DNA of 64,000 nt from Megalobrama amblycephala (taxonomy: Eukaryota; Chordata; Actinopteri; Cypriniformes; Xenocyprididae): assembly GCF_018812025.1 (NCBI RefSeq), contig NC_063053.1, positions 7,633,123 to 7,697,122 of the forward strand, given 5' to 3'. The position numbers were made by a program, and so were the translations under genes. Under the pieces are notes generated by a model that did not search any database, was not told the DNA's origin, and was given only the letters and a program-made list of their open reading frames with translations. Below are positions 60,301 to 64,000 of this stretch, piece by piece (position 1 is the stretch's first letter; each line of letters opens with the position of its first letter).

Positions 60301-63300
60301 ACACATATTTTTACTATGACTCATTCAGCTATAGAAGATTTTGGTCATACCACCCACTCCTGATCACAGCAGAATGTGTGTCAGATCTTCTCTGTTTGTG
60401 TGCCTTATTTTGCATGACATGTGTGATTGTTTTCTTGTGTCTTTGTCAGCCCAAGAAGACTGCTAAATTAAAAGTCAGACCTCCAGTGGGTCCGCGGCCC
60501 TGCAGTGGTTCGCTCGGTTCTGCCCGACACCACCGAATGTTTCGTGTCCTTCCTCAGATAGGCCACGCCTCGTCAACACATCTACCTCCGATCGGAGATC
60601 AGCAGCAACCTGCAGTTTCATCCCCTGCTGCTGGCACCTCCCGCCAACCATTCACATCTCTCTCAAGTCCCACTTCCTCAAGCCGCGCTCATTCTTCCTC
60701 TGCAGCTTCGGGCATATATATGCTGCAGGCTGAGGAACCATGGGATAATCCAGTGCCCAGGAAGATCAGACTCCCTCCCAAAGTGTCCAGACTGGATATG
60801 AGAGGGCCTAAAGTCATGCGAGACTGTGTGTACCCACCTGTATCTCTTCTGTCCAGCCCTGGAGTTCAGGATGAGGTCGATCTCCAGAGCGACAGACTTA
60901 CGGTAACCGAGAACTCTGCTGTGATGGAGCCGCCCAAAGCTGTTCCCTTCAATCTTCCTGAGCCCCTCAGTCTGGATGTATCCGCTCAGAGAGAGCAAGG
61001 TCTGAACTCTATAACTGTGCCGGAACCCAATACTGCAGCTCCTCTTCTTTCCCAAGCCATCAACTCAAACTGGAGGCTGGCATCCCAACCTGACCTGCAC
61101 CTTGCCGGTGACCCCCTCACTCTTCCTCACATACCGCAGCACTTTGAGTTTACTGGTTCTGCCATGCAGCCAAGTCCAGCCCACGCTCTCCTCAGAACCA
61201 GCAACAGTCCGTCGCTTCCGGTCGGCTCCCCGTCACGGACCACATCTGTATGTGGGCTCAAAGTCGACAAGCGCTCAGAGGTGATTTCCAAAAGCGAGGC
61301 CAGAGATATTACAAAGATGGCCAATAAAGCGACTAAAGAGCCATTGGGCTCGGTGAGCAACGCAGAGCTTCTGGCCTCCCTGGCGGGCGGCGGAGGTCAA
61401 GAGTCCTTGGCCGGACCTTATTCTTTGGGCAGGTTATGTGCTACAGCCGCCCCCCTGCCGACCAACATCCATCTGTTGCAGGAAGACCTGCTGAGGAGGA
61501 TCTCCCCCCTACAGAGAACAGCTGGGTACACGGTGAGTTTGTAACCTTGACTTCTGCTGCTGCTTTTACAGATCTCGCCTTTCATACAGCTTCAAAAACC
61601 TGATGTTCATTTAATCTCAATGGGATGCAAGGCGAAACGCTATTTGCTTTAACTCAATATGACATGTGAATGCTGTCATGCAAATTAGTGCTACTAGTAG
61701 TAGAGTGTGTATCCTGTTACGAAAAGACGCTTGCTGCACATTATACACCAGGCAAGACGGATTACAACTGTGATTAGTTCATTTAGGCATTTCAGCAAAT
61801 GAGTATAGTGCTGTAATAATTTCACGAATGCTTTATTATGCAAAATCATGTCGAAATTGGTATAAAGAGTTGTGAAATTGTGGTATCTAAAATTTTGATA
61901 TCATAGCAACCTTATTTCAAGCAAAATATATTTGATTTATATATCAGTATCATGAAATAAATTACTCGTATAAGGTTTTGGTCATATCGTGTTAATATTG
62001 TATGTCCATGTTAAATAATCGTGACATACGGTATTGACCGAAATAACTGACATTATGATTTGTCATAATCAAACAGCCCAATTAAGAGGTGTAACATCAA
62101 GGACAGTTTAATTGTTTAGAGTTCCAAGCAATTTTGCAACTTGACAAATTTGCAACTGATGTGCTATATTTTATTTTACAACATCTTTTCAAATGTGTGT
62201 ACATTAAGAATTCAGAGCTATCATTTTAATAACTTATTAATATTACATTATTTTATTTATGTTTTATTTAAATAATTTATATTTTAATTTTATTTGATTA
62301 ATTTATTGTAAAATTAATATCAATATTCGGTAACACTTTAGTATGGGGAACAATTTTCACTTTTAACTAGTTGCTTATTAGCTTGCATATTACTAGAATA
62401 TTGGCTGTTTATTAGTACTTATAAAGCACATATTAATGCCTAAAGGCCTGTTCACGCCAAGAACAATAACTATAAAGATATTGTTCTAAAAATTGTTCTA
62501 AATATAAAAGAACACACCACAGCTATAACGATAATGATGTAGAGAAAGAATGTTGTTGTGATCATTTTCAGAATGATTTTTTTCCAGTTGTTGAATGATA
62601 AAACACTGACAGCCAATCAGAATCCATTCTAATTTAAGGCCTTGCGCATTTGAAATGGCAGACGTCATTGCGGAGGTCAAGTTAATCGCCAAGGTCCAGA
62701 AAAAGCCACCACTGTTTGACAAGTTAAACACCCTTTTGAAGGATACTTCAAAGAAATTGTATACATGGAAAACAATCGGTCATACTCTCGGAATAAATGG
62801 TGAGAAGTTTTAACGATAAGATCATTACGCCAGGCTAGCAAACAGTGCATCATAAAATTGCCTCAGGTATCCAGTGCTAGTTTCGACAGCATGTTGTCTT
62901 GCTTCCTTTGAAGTTGCAGTGAGAAAGACTAGGTGTTGTTTTTATTCCATTATATTGACTTTGTCAGCTAAATTCACTGTTAGATTAGATCGATTACACT
63001 AGCTATTCACTCGAAACATAGCATGCTGAGGACATCTGCTGGTTAAAGCAGTGTAAATGCAACAAGAACAGTAAAAACATGTTGTACACACTTTGAAACC
63101 GCAACGCACACTGTTATCATTCATTGATGTGGACGCAAATATAGTTATCGTTATAGTTATCGTTCTTGGTGTGAATGGGCCTTTATTCTGCATGACCTTA
63201 TTATACATATCTTAATCCTACCCAATGCCTAAACTTAAATGCTACAACATCTACCTTTTAAAAAGCAGTAAATTAGGAGTTTATTGAGGCAAAAGTCATA

Positions 63301-63608
63301 GTTAATAGTGAATATGTGTTCCCCATACTAAAGTGTTACCCAATATTGATTTGCTTTAACTCAAAATGACATGCGGATGCTGTCGTGCAAATTAGTTCTA
63401 CTAGTAGAGTATGTATCCTGTCACGAAAGGCACTTGCTGCAAATTATACACCATGCAAAACAGATTACAAATGTGATTCATTAGTTTTGGCATTTTAGCT
63501 GATGAGAATAGTGCTGCGACAATCTCACAAACGCTTTATCACACACAATCTTGTCATTGCAGCCGTCAAGCTCATCAAGCGGCCACTCCAGTTCAATAAA
63601 GAGACTAG
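48004..63608 (+). CDS. zfand4: AN1-type zinc finger protein 4 (ANUBL1), first 7 coding exons; 3' end outside window
   Basis: Exons: 48004-48187, 53469-53544, 55272-55339, 57415-57604, 58514-58661, 60450-61532, 63563-63608, all GT/AG with matching phases, giving 598 codons and leaving phase 1. ATG 48004 gives MTDKRNPPFFNDDN, matching the human start. A ubiquitin-like domain spans about 28-100 (TMELFIETLTGTCFQLRVSP, IWNGMELEDEYCLHDY, CTLKLVLAMRGG). A second conserved block (about 125-170) has KQVTFLVYREGDQLNFF, then NSITMSKMKLLKAKM (about 200). Exon 7 (361 codons) is Ser/Pro-rich and mostly disordered, with conserved islands RVLPQIG and KVDKRSEVISKSEARDI. The C-terminal AN1 zinc finger must lie to the right. 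The exact role is poorly known in the family; a ubiquitin-related function is inferred from the domains. Confidence 0.94.
48538..49032. mobile_element. Near-complete ACTACCGTTCAAAAG inverted-repeat element (zfand4 intron 2)
   Basis: Left ACACTACCGTTCAAAAGTTT, right AAACTTTTGAATGGTAGTGT; 495 bp, non-coding, with a (TTA)n tract at 48782-48803. Fragments occur at about 3590-3724, 14700-14910, 31917-32085, 38530-39125, 45752-45925, and a new copy starts at 63952 and runs off the right edge. Confidence 0.85.
49201..49974. mobile_element. Long foldback MITE, TTAA-bounded (zfand4 intron 2)
   Basis: TTAAAGGATTAGTTCACTTTC at the left and GAAAGTGAACTAATCCTTTAA at the right. The arms pair through to a centre near 49600 (CTTCTGCCAGACC against GGTCTGGCGGAAG). 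It shares the inner CGTCCTACGCCTTCCCTATT-type core with 27553-28150. Confidence 0.88.
50935..51110. repeat. CTCGCAATTG minisatellite, cluster 1 (zfand4 intron 2)
   Basis: Repeated short units of the form TCTCACAATTCTGACTTTTT and CTCGCAATTGCGA with variation. The GCAATTGC core is self-complementary. Confidence 0.8.
51850..52130. repeat. CTCGCAATTG minisatellite, cluster 2 (zfand4 intron 2)
   Basis: Same units as cluster 1, about 740 bases downstream, with CAGAATTGCGATATAT and AACTCGCAATTGTGAGAT variants. The DNA between the clusters is different. Confidence 0.8.
52131..53468. other. Rest of zfand4 intron 2
   Basis: No repeat boundary, RNA gene or coding signal recognised; ordinary AT-rich intron DNA up to the exon 3 acceptor. 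Confidence 0.4.
53694..54620. mobile_element. Inverted-repeat element interrupted by a smaller MITE (zfand4 intron 3)
   Basis: Left ACTCTCTAAAAAATAATGCG and right CGAATTACTTTTTAGAGTTC; the ends pair over about 20 bases with mismatches. The interior has a (CAA)n tract (53725-53753) and CAACTTAA-type motifs. It contains the MITE 54464-54581. Confidence 0.6.
54464..54581. mobile_element. 118-bp MITE, TTAA-bounded, nested
   Basis: TTAAAGGAACACTCCACTTT at the left and a matching AAAGTGTTCCTTTAA at the right, then GAAAATAGGCTC against GAGCCTATTTTC inward. One of the shortest elements in the window. Confidence 0.88.
54621..55018. mobile_element. Degenerate foldback MITE, right half preserved (zfand4 intron 3)
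   Basis: The right end GGTGAGTAAATAATGACAGC and GGTGAGCTATTCCTTTAA belong to the GTTCACC foldback group; the left terminus is not recognisable. Confidence 0.5.
55989..56721. mobile_element. TTAA-flanked MITE, copy 2 of a pair, inverted relative to copy 1 (zfand4 intron 4)
   Basis: TTAAAGGTGCTAAATAGGAT at the left and CTCTTTAGCACCTTTAA at the right. Along most of its length it is the reverse complement of 2900-3512 (GTGCACGAGGTAGGGCC, CCACACTCCACAGGCGCC, GTGAAGGAGGGGGGTTGTTC). It has one copy of the unit duplicated in copy 1, and an additional block (56340-56580) that copy 1 lacks. Confidence 0.85.
57277..57305. repeat. Poly-T tract (zfand4 intron 4)
   Basis: About 29 T about 110 bases before the exon 5 acceptor; a similar tract lies at 55794-55818. 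Confidence 0.9.
58010..58427. mobile_element. MITE with CATAATAGGGGCACTTTAA end (zfand4 intron 5)
   Basis: The right end is the inverted counterpart of the left end at 6920. The interior has two CCAATCA motifs (GTGGACCAATCACAACC, GGGCCAATCAGAG). The left boundary is not resolved. It lies 87 bases before zfand4 exon 6. Confidence 0.55.
59067..59710. repeat. Duplicated block B1 in zfand4 intron 6
   Basis: Homologous to B2 at 62081-62327: ATTAAGAGGTGTAACAT, CAACTGATGTGCTATATTT and TTTATTGTAAAATTAATAT occur in the same order. B1 is split by the hAT-like element at 59233-59617. Confidence 0.7.
59233..59617. mobile_element. hAT-like inverted-repeat element inserted in block B1
   Basis: Ends CTAGGGGTGTAATTA and TTGTTACACCGCTAA; the interior pairs (CACGATATGATA against TGACACGATATATTG). 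The unsplit B2 copy shows the site without it. Confidence 0.6.
59888..60260. mobile_element. hAT-like element with TAGGGATG ends (zfand4 intron 6)
   Basis: Ends TAGGGATGATACAATA and TATTGATGCATCCCTA are inverted repeats. AT-rich interior, no coding capacity. Confidence 0.6.
61643..61852. repeat. Duplicated block A1 in zfand4 intron 7
   Basis: Homologous (roughly 80 percent by eye) to A2 at 63350-63555, which is the 3' end of the same intron. Shared: TTTGCTTTAACTCA, GTGTATCCTGT-type, ATTATACACCA.GCAA and TAGTGCTG. A1 lacks the splice acceptor that follows A2. Confidence 0.75.
62081..62327. repeat. Duplicated block B2 in zfand4 intron 7
   Basis: Second copy of B1 (59067-59710) without its hAT insertion. 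It ends at the target duplication CAATATT of the element 62328-63340. Confidence 0.7.
62441..63184. mobile_element. Nested Harbinger-like element carrying a MADF-like exon
   Basis: Ends AGGCCTGTTCACGCCAAGAA and TTCTTGGTGTGAATGGGCCT, with ACTATAA/TTATAGT inward. TAA on the left and TTA on the right abut the ends, compatible with a decayed TTA duplication. It carries the frame at 62655-62813. Harbinger assignment is inference from the ends and cargo. Confidence 0.7.
62655..62813 (+). CDS. MADF/Myb-like domain fragment (52 codons) inside the nested element
   Basis: ATG 62655 to TAA 62811-62813. The peptide starts MADVIAEVKLIAKVQKKPP, continues LFDKLNTLLKDTSKKLYTWK and ends TIGHTLGINGEKF. The pattern (hydrophobic IxxV, then PxLFD, KD...KK, W..IG..L) fits the first two helices of a MADF (Adf-1-like, Myb-related) DNA-binding domain. 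A GTGAGAAG donor-like site after ATAAATG (62799-62800) suggests an exon that once spliced onward. PIF/Harbinger transposons encode a companion Myb/MADF-type protein, which makes this a likely relic of that gene; a captured host exon is the alternative. Too short to be functional alone. Confidence 0.55.
   Translation: MADVIAEVKLIAKVQKKPPLFDKLNTLLKDTSKKLYTWKTIGHTLGINGEKF
63350..63555. repeat. Duplicated block A2 at the 3' end of zfand4 intron 7
   Basis: Second copy of A1; it runs into the acceptor TTGTCATTGCAG of exon 8 (63563). Confidence 0.75.
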
Positions 63609-63951
63609 GTGAGTGGCTTGACTTAAACAGTGTGCTGTTCATGTGAGATGTACCATTCAAAACACCATCTCATAGTGCTGGCCTGTATCGCTGAGAAAAT
63701 TTTTGTTGTTGAGAGTAATGCATTTGTGGCGAGCCTTGGTCGTTTGTCACACTTTTCCACTCGTCACTGCTTCATTTTTACACCTGTCTTCCTCAGGCTT
63801 GTGAAACCCATCTGTAAATCCACAGGCCACTGCTTTAATGTCATGCTGCATATGTCACTTATTTGGAAAACATAGCTGCCTCCATCCTAGTTCAATACAA
63901 ATGTTCAAAGTGTATTGAGCTTGTGGTTTAAAATTTTGAATATTTATGATA

Positions 63952-64000
63952 TACACTACCGTTTAAAAATTTGGGGTCAGTCAGATTTTTCTTTAAAGAA
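63952..64000. mobile_element. Left end of another ACTACCGTTCAAAAG element, cut by the window edge
   Basis: ACACTACCGTTTAAAAATTT and GGGGTCAGTCAGATTTTT match the left end of 48538-49032. Confidence 0.7.

Larger units (their letters stand above)
62328..63340. mobile_element. Inverted-repeat element with 7-8 bp target duplication, host of a nested element (zfand4 intron 7)
   Basis: GGTAACACTTTAGTATGGGG at the left and CCCCATACTAAAGTGTTACC at the right, flanked by CAATATT at 62321-62327 and 63341-63347 (extending to 7 of 8), consistent with hAT. The nested element at 62441-63184 splits its interior. Confidence 0.88.

Noticed and set aside
60288..60449. 54 extra codons at the 5' end of zfand4 exon 7
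   Set aside because: The acceptor TTTGTCAG at 60449 and phase agreement with exon 6 place the exon start at 60450; the upstream part is Phe/Tyr/Cys-rich intron translation.
60678..61055. 125-codon minus-strand frame
   Set aside because: Shadow of zfand4 exon 7.

Overview
The window is vertebrate nuclear DNA from a ray-finned fish, most likely a cyprinid. Three multi-exon genes plus the tail of a fourth all read on the + strand. Their exon lengths, phases and protein sequences match vertebrate orthologues, and the introns and spacers are packed with short inverted-repeat transposons of the type common in carp-like genomes. The species call is inference; the gene calls rest on exon-by-exon translation with GT/AG splice sites.

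Layout: (1) 1-102 is the last coding exon of slc25a16, a mitochondrial carrier, followed by a long 3' UTR with AATAAA at 1702. (2) 4314-22106 is a complete 14-exon alox5 (arachidonate 5-lipoxygenase, 675 aa) whose exon sizes follow the human gene almost base for base. (3) 23279-24869 is a Tc1/mariner transposon with an uninterrupted transposase reading frame. (4) 28234-46204 is a complete 31-exon washc2c (fam21, 1404 aa), the acidic-repeat subunit of the endosomal WASH complex, with a CpG-rich candidate promoter near 25.4-25.65 kb. (5) 48004-63608 is the 5' part of zfand4 (7 coding exons, 598 aa, ubiquitin-like domain present); its AN1 zinc-finger exons lie beyond the right edge. ALOX5, ZFAND4 and WASHC2C are also neighbours on human 10q11, so this is an old linkage group. 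I see no sign that the genes form one pathway: alox5 makes leukotriene precursors, washc2c acts in retromer/WASH endosomal sorting, and zfand4 is a ubiquitin-like/AN1 protein.

Most non-coding DNA is layered transposon debris. Many elements are foldback MITEs bounded by TTAA; three abutting ones share TTA junctions; others look like hAT palindromes, a solo LTR with an exact 5-bp target duplication, an antisense LTR-like block and minisatellites. Several nests can be unpicked because a second, uninterrupted copy of the host repeat is present in the window.

The most interesting items are two short exon-like coding segments inside inverted-repeat elements: a MADF-like 52-codon frame near 62.7 kb and a 79-codon basic exon near 18.3 kb. 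Others are a duplication of the sequences flanking zfand4 exon 7, an 89-bp almost perfect hairpin just upstream of the first washc2c coding exon, and natural changes in alox5 at residues that regulate the human enzyme (PKA site, KKK destabilising motif, C-terminal iron ligand). I found no tRNA, rRNA, CRISPR array or bacterial-style operon.
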